From assembly GCA_964386565.1 (NCBI GenBank), contig CAYLRU010000006.1, positions 1 through 64,000 on the forward strand: 64,000 nt of DNA, given 5' to 3'. The notes below the pieces were generated by a model. It ran no database searches, had not been told where the DNA came from, and was given only the letters and a program-made list of their open reading frames with translations. Position 1 is the first letter of the stretch. Every line of letters starts with the position of its first letter. This DNA is from CAYLRU01 sp964386565 (GTDB lineage Bacteria; Desulfobacterota; Desulfobacteria; Desulfobacterales; UBA5616). Positions 1-8,774 of this stretch are shown here, one piece after another. Both the position numbers and the translations under genes were made by a program.

Positions 1-12
1 GGAGGTTAAAAA

Positions 13-564
13 ATGCCGGAAACCGGAAAGACGCCTGAAAAATTTCTTGAAGAGGCCATAAACCTGATCGGCAAGGAGACAAAACCGGTAAAATTTCCTT
101 ATCCCGTTGAGTATGAGCCGATTCGCCGATACTGCCTGATGGTCGATGATGACAATCCGATGTTTTTAAATCCTGAATATGCTGAAAAGACAAAATCCGG
201 GAAAGTGGTTTTACCGCCGTTTGCGGTTTTTGGAATTATGAGCAGCGGTTCTCCCGAAATGATGAGGAATTTAACGGCCGGCACAAAGGGAGAAGACGGG
301 ATCATACCGCCTACTCCCGGTAGATATTTAATTAACATGGCGCAGGAATGGGAATGGTTCAGGCCGGTTTTTGTCGGCGACTGGCTTACGATGAAAACCC
401 GGCTGGGCGACGTTTATATTAAGCCGATTCGCCTGGATCCAAAAGCATTTTGGATCGTCATCGAATTTCACTACAGTAATCAAAAAGAAGAAAAGGTCTG
501 TATTGTAAAAAATATTCTTCTTTCCCATCGATCACCGGAAGAGGTTGCAGCTGATACGGATTAG
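13..564 (+). CDS. MaoC-like hot-dog protein, non-catalytic half
   Basis: This 183-residue protein has the N-terminal hot-dog fold typical of MaoC/FAS1-like dehydratases, which hydrate enoyl-CoA or dehydrate 3-hydroxyacyl-CoA. An SD GGAGGT lies at 1-6, just before the ATG. The hydratase motif (Asp-x-Asn-Pro-x-His) is present as D46-D-N-P-M-F51, so the catalytic His is Phe. The next gene, 17 bases downstream, is a second hot-dog protein with the complete Asp/His pair. Together they look like a heteromeric hydratase with one active and one degenerate subunit, as known for the ChsH1/ChsH2 type of steroid side-chain hydratase. The heteromer and the activity are inferred; the motif loss is seen directly. 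Confidence 0.75.
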   Translation: MPETGKTPEKFLEEAINLIGKETKPVKFPYPVEYEPIRRYCLMVDDDNPMFLNPEYAEKTKSGKVVLPPFAVFGIMSSGSPEMMRNLTAGTKGEDGIIPPTPGRYLINMAQEWEWFRPVFVGDWLTMKTRLGDVYIKPIRLDPKAFWIVIEFHYSNQKEEKVCIVKNILLSHRSPEEVAADTD

Positions 565-581
565 GAAAAAAGGAGATTCAA

Positions 582-1016
582 ATGGAACGGAAGCAATTAT
601 TCTGGGAAGATGTCACCGTCGGCCAGGAAATCCCTACCGGCTATTCAATGAATCTGGACATGACCCGAATCGTGTTACAGGTCAGCGGCACCCAGGATTA
701 CTATCCGGTTCATCATGACCGGGACTTTGCCAAGGCCCAGGGTGTTCCGGACGTATTTGTAAATACGGGCTTTCTGACAGCTGCCACGGGCAAGTTATTA
801 ACAGACTGGATAGGGCCGAAAGGTCGGTTTTGCAAGTATCGAATAGAGATGCGGAAAATGAACTTCCTTGGAGATACTATGGCCGTTAAGGGAAAGGTGA
901 CCGATAAATACGTTCGAAACGGGGAGCACTTTATAGAAGTAAATGTCTGGTGCGAAACCGATAGCCAGGGAATTACGACGCCCTGCACGGCTACGATCAT
1001 GCTTCCTTGCAGGTAA
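582..1016 (+). CDS. MaoC-like enoyl-CoA hydratase, catalytic half
   Basis: A 144-residue single hot-dog domain of the MaoC (R-specific) enoyl-CoA hydratase family. The hydratase motif is intact: D39-Y-Y-P-V-H44 followed by HDRDFA, giving the Asp/His catalytic pair. The SD AAGGAGA precedes the ATG and the gene follows its degenerate partner by 17 bases, so the two are almost certainly cotranscribed. It likely adds water to the enoyl-CoA made by the acyl-CoA dehydrogenases further down the cluster. The stereochemistry and substrate are not visible. Confidence 0.8.
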   Translation: MERKQLFWEDVTVGQEIPTGYSMNLDMTRIVLQVSGTQDYYPVHHDRDFAKAQGVPDVFVNTGFLTAATGKLLTDWIGPKGRFCKYRIEMRKMNFLGDTMAVKGKVTDKYVRNGEHFIEVNVWCETDSQGITTPCTATIMLPCR

Positions 1017-1152
1017 TTGCGTTCGGTCGTGATATCGTAATTATTCCACTCAGTTGCCGAAATTTTTACAAGCAGGGGATGCGTTTTTTTCGATGCGCTG
1101 AATGTAACCCTGATGAATCACGAAAGGTGCGCGAAATATGGAGGATGAAAAA

Positions 1153-2385
1153 ATGCTCTCGCCATATCGCGTGTTGGACCTTACGGAAGGCGGATGCATG
1201 ATAGGCGGCAAGATCCTTGCGGATCTCGGGGCTGACGTCATCAAGATCGAACCGCCCGGCGGAAGCCCCAGCAGGAAAACCGGCCCTTTTTACAAGGATG
1301 ATCCAGACCCTGAAAAGAGTCTTTTCTGGTTTTCATATAATGCAAATAAGCGCGGCATAACATTGGATATCAATACAAGGGATGGGCAGGAGATTTTCCG
1401 CAAATTGGCCAAAACCGCAGACATTATCCTGGAAAATTTTCAACCGGGATACCTGGACGACCTGGGGCTCGGCTACAAATCGCTCTGTAAAGTAAAGCAA
1501 GATATTATTTTAACCTCTATAACCCCATTCGGTCAGACCGGCCCAAAGGCCCGTTACAAGGCTTCAGAGCTGATTTCCTGGGCCAGCGGCGGCACTCTTT
1601 ATACAATGGGTGATCCGGATCGGCCGCCCACATGGATAAGTTTTCCACAGGCATTTTTGCATGGCGGCAATGTGGGAGCTTCTGCCTCTCTTTTTGCCTT
1701 ATGGCATCGGATAATGGCCGGGGAAGGGCAGCATGTGGATGTTTCTATACAGCAATACCTGATCTGGATAACCATGTTTACCGTTGGATTATGGGAGTGC
1801 TATCAATACGATTTGCCTCGTGCCGGATACGGGTGGAATGTTTTGGGGATAGTAGGAAAAATCGGTTACGAAGCCAGGGATGGTTGGGTAACCCTTCTTT
1901 TCGGCGGTGGGTCTGCAGCTTCGATGAGAGAAAGCTCCGAAGGGTTGATCCGATGGATGGATGAGGAAAATGTGTGCCCGGACTGGCTTAAAAAGGTGGA
2001 CTGGTTTACCGAATACGATATCTTTAATGAAGCGCTTGTTCAAAAGGTACGAAAGGAAATATCAAAATTCATCAACAGTAAAAATATCTCCGAACTATAC
2101 GAAGGCGCAAAGAAAAGAAATATCCTTCTTGCACCGGTTGCCACGGTAAAGGACATATGGAACAGCGAACAATATCGTGCTCGCGGATATTGGACGCCGG
2201 TTTATCACCCGGAATTGGACGACACGATCACTTACTGCGGGGCCTTTGCCAAATGTTCGGAAGCGCCCGTCCGTATCAACAAACGCCCGCCCTTGATCGG
2301 CGAACATAACGATGAAATTTACGAAAAAGAACTCGGCATTCCAAAAGAAACCCTGATCCAGTTCTGTCAGATGGGTATCGTATAA
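1153..2385 (+). CDS. Family III CoA-transferase, first-type subunit (Glu at nucleophile position)
   Basis: A CaiB/BaiF-family (family III) CoA-transferase subunit of 410 residues. These enzymes move CoA between acyl groups through a covalent aspartyl intermediate. The family N-terminus (RVLDLTEGG, GADVIKIEPP) and the TPFGQTGP loop are clear. At the place of the catalytic Asp, about residue 139, this protein has Glu (KASELISWASGG), whereas the homologous half of the fused protein at 6117 has Asp (GCDLTAWASGG). I chose the ATG at 1153 because GGAGG at 1140-1144 sits eight bases before it; an in-frame ATG at 1138 would add five residues but overlap that SD. The next gene encodes the partner subunit 31 bases downstream. 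Substrate unknown. Confidence 0.85.
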   Translation: MLSPYRVLDLTEGGCMIGGKILADLGADVIKIEPPGGSPSRKTGPFYKDDPDPEKSLFWFSYNANKRGITLDINTRDGQEIFRKLAKTADIILENFQPGYLDDLGLGYKSLCKVKQDIILTSITPFGQTGPKARYKASELISWASGGTLYTMGDPDRPPTWISFPQAFLHGGNVGASASLFALWHRIMAGEGQHVDVSIQQYLIWITMFTVGLWECYQYDLPRAGYGWNVLGIVGKIGYEARDGWVTLLFGGGSAASMRESSEGLIRWMDEENVCPDWLKKVDWFTEYDIFNEALVQKVRKEISKFINSKNISELYEGAKKRNILLAPVATVKDIWNSEQYRARGYWTPVYHPELDDTITYCGAFAKCSEAPVRINKRPPLIGEHNDEIYEKELGIPKETLIQFCQMGIV

Positions 2386-2416
2386 AAACGTATCCGGAAA
2401 GTAAGAGAGGGTTACA

Positions 2417-3640
2417 ATGACGCGGCAGATTTTTGAAGGAATTCATATTCTGGATTTTTCCCTTGCCGGAGTAGGCCCGATACCTGTCAGTTGGATGGGC
2501 TGCTTCGGAGCGACCGTAATCCATATCCAAGTGCATCACCATCCCGACGTTACTTCCGCTTCAATTCCTTATAAAGGCGGATGGGGACTGGATTACTCAT
2601 GGTGGAATGCCGATTATAATTCCAGCAAGCTCAGCTTAAGTCTTGATTTAAACTTTCCAAAAGGAAAGGAGATTGCCAGACGCTTAATCGAGGAATGGCC
2701 CGTGGATATCCTCGTGGAGAGCTTTGTCCCCGGTGTGATGGAAAAGTGGGACATGGACTATCAAAACATCAAAAAATGGAAAACGGATATTATTTATTTC
2801 AGCACCTCCCAGACGGGACATTACGGACCAGATTCCAGGCTTCATGGTTACGGACCGATAAGTGCCGCTCTGTCCGGCTTCGTTCACATCAGTGGCTGGC
2901 CTGACCGTGGACCGGCACCTCCATTTGGCGCTTATGGGGACTGGATCAATGTTCCCATGGCTGCCAGTCTTATCATAGCTGCCATGGAATTCAGGCGAAG
3001 AACCGGGAAGGGCCAATTCATCGACCTGTCACAGGTTGAAGGCGCCCTTCATTTTATGGCGCCGCCGATCATGGATTACCTGGTCAACGGAAGGATAATG
3101 GGACGGACAGCCAATCAACATCCTTATGCCGTTCCACACGGTGTTTATCCCTGTAAAGGCGAGGACCGGTGGGTCGCCATCGCCGTTTTCAGCGACGAGG
3201 AGTGGGATTCTCTTTGCCGGGTTATGGAAAAAACGGAATGGACCGGCAGCGAAAAATTTTCCTGCTTCAACAAACGCAAAAAATACGAAGATGAAATTGA
3301 TCGTATAATCGGTGAATGGACGGAAAAACACGCTGCAGAGGAAGTCGAATCCCTGTTGCAGAAAGCAGGCATTGCCGCCGGCGTTGTGGAGAGCACCAAG
3401 GACTTGTTTGATGACAAGCAGCTTCAGCACAGGCAGCACTTTCGGCTTTTAAATCATCCTGCCATGGGGCCGACCAATTTTGACAGTCATCCGTTCCGGT
3501 TGTCAAAGTCTCCGGATCAAATGAAGCCCGCTCCTCTCTATGGCCAGGACAACCCGCATATATTGAAAAAAATTCTGCAAATGACCGACGATGATATCTC
3601 GGACCTGCTGGCAGAAGGCGTATTGACTGTCGCAGAGTGA
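2417..3640 (+). CDS. Family III CoA-transferase, second-type subunit (no catalytic Asp)
   Basis: A 407-residue CaiB/BaiF-family protein, paralogous to the C-terminal half of the 844-residue fusion at 6117. At the catalytic-Asp position it has Gly (HGYGPISAALSG), so it should not carry the covalent intermediate itself. It probably forms a heterodimer with the 1153 product, as BbsE and BbsF do in succinyl-CoA:benzylsuccinate CoA-transferase. Conserved stretches shared with the fusion include ISGWPDR, RRRTGKG, HFMAPP and GEDRWVA. An SD AGAGAGGG precedes the ATG. The heterodimer is an inference from co-occurrence and complementarity. Confidence 0.85.
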   Translation: MTRQIFEGIHILDFSLAGVGPIPVSWMGCFGATVIHIQVHHHPDVTSASIPYKGGWGLDYSWWNADYNSSKLSLSLDLNFPKGKEIARRLIEEWPVDILVESFVPGVMEKWDMDYQNIKKWKTDIIYFSTSQTGHYGPDSRLHGYGPISAALSGFVHISGWPDRGPAPPFGAYGDWINVPMAASLIIAAMEFRRRTGKGQFIDLSQVEGALHFMAPPIMDYLVNGRIMGRTANQHPYAVPHGVYPCKGEDRWVAIAVFSDEEWDSLCRVMEKTEWTGSEKFSCFNKRKKYEDEIDRIIGEWTEKHAAEEVESLLQKAGIAAGVVESTKDLFDDKQLQHRQHFRLLNHPAMGPTNFDSHPFRLSKSPDQMKPAPLYGQDNPHILKKILQMTDDDISDLLAEGVLTVAE

Positions 3641-3658
3641 TCAACCATTCAATTCGTT

Positions 3659-3674
3659 GCCGGTTTGCCGGCAG
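3659..3674 (+). other. Small hairpin between CoA-transferase and dehydrogenase genes
   Basis: TGCCGG-tttg-CCGGCA can form a six-pair stem with a four-base loop in the 58-base spacer. No T-tract follows, so it is not a standard terminator. It could slow ribosomes or processing nucleases between the two genes; nothing more is visible. Confidence 0.3.
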
Positions 3675-3698
3675 ATCAGGTGAAAAGGAGGGTTTCCG

Positions 3699-4889
3699 AT
3701 GGATTACCGATTTACGCCGGAACAGGAGGCGTTTCGGAAAGAGGTTCGCGAGTTTCTGGAAAGAGAGGTGCCTCCGCGATGGAAAGAACTTGCTTATATG
3801 ATTTGGGAAGAAGACGACGAGTCATGGGAGATCACCCGGAATTGGAATCGGAAACTGGGTGAAAAAGGGTGGCTGGCGCTGACATGGCCCAAAGCATATG
3901 GCGGTCTGGAACGTTCTCCGATCGATCAACTTATCCTTGATGAAGAAATGGCGCGTATCGGGACGCCTACCGGCGTTGAGACGATGATGACAATAAGTTG
4001 GGTCGGCAACACTATCATGATTTTCGGTACGGAAGACCAAAAAGAAGATTACCTGTTGCCGGCGGCAAAAGGGGATATTGTTTTCTGTTGCGGTTACAGC
4101 GAGCCGGGTTCAGGTTCCGACCTGGCTTCGGTTCAGACCAGTGCGGTTGAAGACGGAGATTCCTATGTCGTGAACGGCCAGAAAGTATGGACCACAGTTG
4201 CGCACCGGGCGGATTATTGTTGGTTGGCTGCAAGGACCGATCCTGATGTTCCGAAACACAAAGGCATGAGCATGTTTGTTGTGGATATGAAAAGTCCCGG
4301 GATTACTGTTCGGCCGTTGATCAATATCCTCGGATTTCATTCATTCAATGAGGTGTTTTTCGACAACGTGCGTGTTCCAAAAGAAAACCTGGTCGGCCGG
4401 AAGAATAATGGTTGGTATCAACTTGCCGTGGCCCTTGATTTTGAAAGGTCCGGCGTGGGGATCCCCACCCAGGCGGAGCGAACCATAGAAAGTCTTGTCC
4501 AGTATTGCAAAGAAACGAAGCGGAACGGCAAACGCCTTTCCGAAGATCCGTTGATTCAGTCAAAGCTGGCGGATCTTGCCGTGCGTGCCCGGACCTTGAA
4601 ATTATTATGCTATCGAATTCCATGGATGCACATGAAAAATAAGCTGCCCAATTATGAAGCCTCCATAACCAAGGTATTTGGCTCAGAACTGCTTGTTTCG
4701 CTGGCGGATGTGGGCATGCAGATTCTGGGACCTTACAGCCAGATGGATCGTGGTTCCAAGTGGTCGGTTTTACAGGGAAGAATAGCACGGTCTTATCTCA
4801 TGTCGTTTTCAATTAATATCGGCGGCGGCACATCGGAAATCATGCGCAATATTATTGCAATGAGGGGACTGGGGTTGCCGAGAAAATAA
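3699..4889 (+). CDS. Acyl-CoA dehydrogenase, alpha-type subunit
   Basis: A 396-residue FAD acyl-CoA dehydrogenase that would desaturate an acyl-CoA at C2-C3 and pass electrons to ETF. It has the ACAD N-terminal helices, the YSEPGSGSDLAS FAD/substrate loop and a C-terminal GGGTSEIMRNIIA. The usual C-terminal catalytic Glu (YEG in medium-chain enzymes) is replaced by Gly. Glu249 in LDFER lies at the helix-G position used by isovaleryl- and long-chain dehydrogenases, and is the likely base. The next gene, 40 bases downstream, is a beta-type partner lacking that Glu, so an alpha2beta2 enzyme of the FadE26/FadE28 (ChsE) type is likely. An SD AAGGAGGG precedes the ATG. Confidence 0.85.
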   Translation: MDYRFTPEQEAFRKEVREFLEREVPPRWKELAYMIWEEDDESWEITRNWNRKLGEKGWLALTWPKAYGGLERSPIDQLILDEEMARIGTPTGVETMMTISWVGNTIMIFGTEDQKEDYLLPAAKGDIVFCCGYSEPGSGSDLASVQTSAVEDGDSYVVNGQKVWTTVAHRADYCWLAARTDPDVPKHKGMSMFVVDMKSPGITVRPLINILGFHSFNEVFFDNVRVPKENLVGRKNNGWYQLAVALDFERSGVGIPTQAERTIESLVQYCKETKRNGKRLSEDPLIQSKLADLAVRARTLKLLCYRIPWMHMKNKLPNYEASITKVFGSELLVSLADVGMQILGPYSQMDRGSKWSVLQGRIARSYLMSFSINIGGGTSEIMRNIIAMRGLGLPRK

Positions 4890-4929
4890 GTTGTGACCGA
4901 TTTTCAGGTAAAATGAAAGGAGTCGGAAC

Positions 4930-6066
4930 ATGGATCTCGATTTAACCAAGGAACAAAAGATTTTAAAAAATTCCGCCAGGGAATTTTTAAAGAAGGAATG
5001 CCCGCGATCACTGATTCGTGAAATGAAAGACGATGAAAAAGGATATCCCCAAAAATTATGGGACCAGATGGCGGAGTTGGGTTGGATGGGCCTGGCAATT
5101 CCCGAAAAATACGGCGGATACGGCGGGACGTTTTTAGACGTATGTGTTTTGCTTGAAACAATGGGCGAAGCCTGTTGTCCTGCCCCGTTTTTCTCAACAG
5201 TCATTACCGGGGCCTTGCCGATCATGTTCGCCGGAAACGAACAGCAGAAAGAAGCATTGCTGCCTAAAATTGCCGACGGCAGTTTGATCCTGACTTTTGC
5301 CATGACAGAACCGGATGCTTGGTACGGAGCCATGGGGGTTTGTATGACCGCCGAGCCGGACGGAGAGACATATATCCTTAACGGTACCAAGCTTTTTGTG
5401 GAAAATGCCCATATCGCCGATTACATTCTCTGCGTCGCCCGAACGAATTCAGGCAAAAGACCTGACGATGGCCTGACCTTGTTTCTGGTGGACGCGAAAA
5501 CATCCGGAATTCAATGGTCGTTATTAAAGACACTGGCTTACGATAAGCAATGCGAAGTTGTATTCGACAAGGTTGTGGTACCGAAGAAAAACATCATCGG
5601 AGAAGTCGACCGGGCGTGGCCCGTTCTACGGAAAATTCAGGACCATGCGGCTGTTGCCAAATGCACTGAAATGCTGGGCGGAATGCAAGCCGCATTTGAC
5701 ATGACAGTGGCATATGCCAAAGAACGAAAGCAGTTCGGGCGGCCCATCGGCAGTTTCCAGGCCATCCAGCACCATTGTGCAAACATGCTGATTGATGTGG
5801 ATGGTTCACGATTCATCACCTATTACGCAGCATGGAAAATTTCCGAAGGACAGGAAGCCGGTATGGACGCTTCCATGGCCAAGGCATGGACCAGCAGTGC
5901 ATCGCGACGCGTAACATTGCTTGCCCATCAGATCCATGGTGCCATTTCATTTTGCGAGGAGTACGATATCCATTTATTCTACCGGCGCGCAAAATCAGGG
6001 GAGATCGCCTTTGGTGACAGCGATTTTCACCTGGAAAACGTGGCCCGCGGTTTGGGGTTGCCATAG
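4930..6066 (+). CDS. Acyl-CoA dehydrogenase, beta-type subunit
   Basis: A 378-residue ACAD paralogue. The C-terminus carries the HQIHGAISFCEEYDIHLFYR segment, typical of dehydrogenase subunits that close the partner's FAD site. The substrate loop is weak (TEPDAWYGA instead of SEPGSGSD), and no Glu is present at the helix-G position (RKIQDHAAVAK). This pattern fits a structural beta subunit of a heterotetrameric dehydrogenase with the 3699 product. The SD AAAGGAG precedes the ATG. The pairing is inferred from adjacency and from complementary motifs. Confidence 0.8.
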   Translation: MDLDLTKEQKILKNSAREFLKKECPRSLIREMKDDEKGYPQKLWDQMAELGWMGLAIPEKYGGYGGTFLDVCVLLETMGEACCPAPFFSTVITGALPIMFAGNEQQKEALLPKIADGSLILTFAMTEPDAWYGAMGVCMTAEPDGETYILNGTKLFVENAHIADYILCVARTNSGKRPDDGLTLFLVDAKTSGIQWSLLKTLAYDKQCEVVFDKVVVPKKNIIGEVDRAWPVLRKIQDHAAVAKCTEMLGGMQAAFDMTVAYAKERKQFGRPIGSFQAIQHHCANMLIDVDGSRFITYYAAWKISEGQEAGMDASMAKAWTSSASRRVTLLAHQIHGAISFCEEYDIHLFYRRAKSGEIAFGDSDFHLENVARGLGLP

Positions 6067-6116
6067 CGGAAATATTTCCAAAATGCCGATATCAGGGAAG
6101 AAGGAGATAGAAGGGT

Positions 6117-8651
6117 ATGGAAGCCGGACAAATATTGAACCCTTACCGTGTGTTGGATCTGACAGAAGGGGGTTGTATGGTGGGTGGGAAACTTCTGGCC
6201 GATCTCGGTGCGGATGTTATTAAAATAGAACCCCCCGAAGGAAGTCCAAGCAGAATCGGGCCTTTTTATATGGATGATCCGGATCCGGAAAAAAGTCTTT
6301 ACTGGTTTGCTTATAACACCAACAAGCGTAGCGTCGTGCTGGACATCGCCTCTGCGGCAGGACGGGACCGATTTTGCAAGCTGGTCGAAACCGCAGACAT
6401 CATTATGGAAAATTTTCCTCCCGGGTATCTGGACGGCCTTTCTCTGGGATATGCTTCGCTATGTGGAATCAAACCCGATATTATCCTCACTTCGATAACA
6501 CCATTCGGGCAGACCGGGCCCAAATCCCGTTACAAAGGCTGTGATTTGACGGCATGGGCCAGCGGCGGTTGCCTTTATGTTGCCGGGGATCCGGATCATA
6601 CGCCCGTGGGAATCAGTTTTCCCCAGGCGTATCTTCATGGCGGCGCAGAAGCCGCTGTGGGTTCATTAATCGCCCTATGGCATCGCCTGATGACCGGCGA
6701 AGGCCAGCATGTGGATATATCGATCCAGCAGTGCGTGGTGTGGTGCCTGATGAACCTTACCGGCCACTGGGAGTGTCATCAATGGAACTGGCCCAGAGAC
6801 GGAATGAACCTTAAAGGACATAAAGGTACACTGAAAGGACCGGGCGGGCAGCGATGTAAAGACGGCTATGTAGCAATCGTTGCAGGTCCGGTCCCTGTTC
6901 AGCCCATTGCCGCCACATTTGAGGCAATCAAGGCGATGATGATAGCGGAAGGTAAGGCTCCGGATTGGTGGTTGGCCGAGGACTGGTATGGAAGGTTTTT
7001 TGAGATGCAGGAAAGCGGGGACCAGAAACTCATGGATCTCCAATGGGAGCCGATCAGTAAATTCCTGTTATCAAAAACAAAGTCCGAACTATACAATGTC
7101 GCGCTGGAAAAAAGGCTTCTCCTTGCCCCGGCCCAGACCGTCGAGGAAATTCGAAAAGATCCGCAGCTTAAGGCCCGCGATTATTGGGTGACGGTTGAGC
7201 ACCCGGAGCTTAATGATAAAATCGTGTATTGCGGTCCCCCGGTAAAGTTATCCGAGGCACCGTGGCGGATCCAAAAGCGTCCCCCGCTTATCGGCGAACA
7301 CACCTGCCAAGTTTTTGAAGAAATAAAAACGTTTTCAAAAAAAGAGATTTTACCGCAAAAATATCCTGAAGCTCCCGGACAAAGGGATGCGAGCAAGGTG
7401 CGCCAGGCATGCGAAGGAATTAAAATACTGGATTTCGGATGGGCCGCAACAGGTCCCATGTCTGTTCGATATTTGGCGGATTACGGCGCTGCGGTCATCC
7501 ATGTCCAGTCTTTTAGCCGTCCGTGTTTTCTCTCCTACCAAAGACCCCGGAAAAATGATATCGCCCACCCGGATTACGGGTATTGGGCGGCAATGTATAA
7601 TGCCAGCAAATACAGCATTACCCTCAATCTCGAAAAGCCGGGGGCGGTTCACCTGATTTATCGTCTTATCGAGGAATGGCAACCGGATATTATCGCGGAA
7701 AGTTTCACGCCCGGCGTAATGAAAAAGTTCAATCTTGATTACGATAAAGCAAGACAGATCAAGCCGGATGTTATTTATTTCAGCACCTGCATTCAGGGGC
7801 AGTATGGTCCCAGATCCCATTATCCCGGATATGGCAACCTGGGTGCAAACCTCGCGGGATTTTATTATATCAGCGGATGGCCGGATCGGGATATTTCTCC
7901 TCCATACGGTGCCTATACGGATTTCATAAATATGCGGTACGGTGCTGCACACCTTCTTGCGGCCCTTGAATATCGCCGAAGAACCGGCAGGGGAATGCAT
8001 ATCGACATGTCCCAGTATGAAGTCGCCCTTCATTTCATGGCGCCGCCGCTGATGGATTTCATGGTCAACGGGCGTATTTTTGAGCGAAACGGAAACCGGC
8101 TGCCCCATGCAGCGCCCCATGGTGTTTATCCATGCACAGGCGAGGATCGTTGGGTGGCGGTTGCTGTTTTTAACGATGATGACTGGAAATTCTTCTGTAA
8201 TGCGATCGGCAATCCGGGTTGGTGTGAAAGTCAAAAATTTTCAACATTCTCCAACCGGAAAAAAAATGAAGACGAGCTGGACAGGCTTATCGCTCAGTGG
8301 TCGATAAATTACACGCCCGAACAAGTGGAAGCCAGGATGCAGGATGCAGGAGTCGCCGCTCATGTAGTCCAAAGCGTTAAAGAGCTTTTTGAAGATCCTC
8401 AGCTTGAACATCGTAATCATTTCCGCTTTTTTGAGCACAAAGTCATGGGACCGACACGATTTGAAGGGCTTTCCATGAAGCTTTCGAAAACTCCCGACCG
8501 AATGTGGTGTCCCGCGGCATACGGCGAGCACAATACGTATGTATTCAAAGATATTTTAAATCTGACGGATGACCAGATATCCGATCTGATTATTGAGGGT
8601 GCGATCAGTACGGAGGCGGATTATTTCGACATGGTCGACCGAATGCTGTGA
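6117..8651 (+). CDS. Fused two-domain family III CoA-transferase
   Basis: An 844-residue protein made of two full CaiB/BaiF domains, about twice the family length. Residues 1 to about 405 match the product of the gene at 1153, and residues from about 430 to the end match the product at 2417, so the whole gene pair seems to have been duplicated and joined. The first domain has the catalytic Asp (D143 in GCDLTAWASGG); the second has Gly-Asn at that place (GYGNLGANLAG) and is probably structural. The joint holds a polar linker around residues 405-430. An SD AAGGAG precedes the ATG. The fusion supports the idea that the separate genes form an obligate heterodimer. Likely activates a carboxylic acid with a CoA donor such as succinyl-CoA; donor and substrate are not visible. 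Confidence 0.88.
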   Translation: MEAGQILNPYRVLDLTEGGCMVGGKLLADLGADVIKIEPPEGSPSRIGPFYMDDPDPEKSLYWFAYNTNKRSVVLDIASAAGRDRFCKLVETADIIMENFPPGYLDGLSLGYASLCGIKPDIILTSITPFGQTGPKSRYKGCDLTAWASGGCLYVAGDPDHTPVGISFPQAYLHGGAEAAVGSLIALWHRLMTGEGQHVDISIQQCVVWCLMNLTGHWECHQWNWPRDGMNLKGHKGTLKGPGGQRCKDGYVAIVAGPVPVQPIAATFEAIKAMMIAEGKAPDWWLAEDWYGRFFEMQESGDQKLMDLQWEPISKFLLSKTKSELYNVALEKRLLLAPAQTVEEIRKDPQLKARDYWVTVEHPELNDKIVYCGPPVKLSEAPWRIQKRPPLIGEHTCQVFEEIKTFSKKEILPQKYPEAPGQRDASKVRQACEGIKILDFGWAATGPMSVRYLADYGAAVIHVQSFSRPCFLSYQRPRKNDIAHPDYGYWAAMYNASKYSITLNLEKPGAVHLIYRLIEEWQPDIIAESFTPGVMKKFNLDYDKARQIKPDVIYFSTCIQGQYGPRSHYPGYGNLGANLAGFYYISGWPDRDISPPYGAYTDFINMRYGAAHLLAALEYRRRTGRGMHIDMSQYEVALHFMAPPLMDFMVNGRIFERNGNRLPHAAPHGVYPCTGEDRWVAVAVFNDDDWKFFCNAIGNPGWCESQKFSTFSNRKKNEDELDRLIAQWSINYTPEQVEARMQDAGVAAHVVQSVKELFEDPQLEHRNHFRFFEHKVMGPTRFEGLSMKLSKTPDRMWCPAAYGEHNTYVFKDILNLTDDQISDLIIEGAISTEADYFDMVDRML

Positions 8652-8774
8652 CAGACGTACCATCTGACAAAATATCGCACGTTTAGATCTTGCTTGAGAA
8701 ATAGTAATCGAAATAATTTCAAAAGAATATGCTTTTTAACGACATAATTTAAATCCGATTGAATGGAGGCGGAA

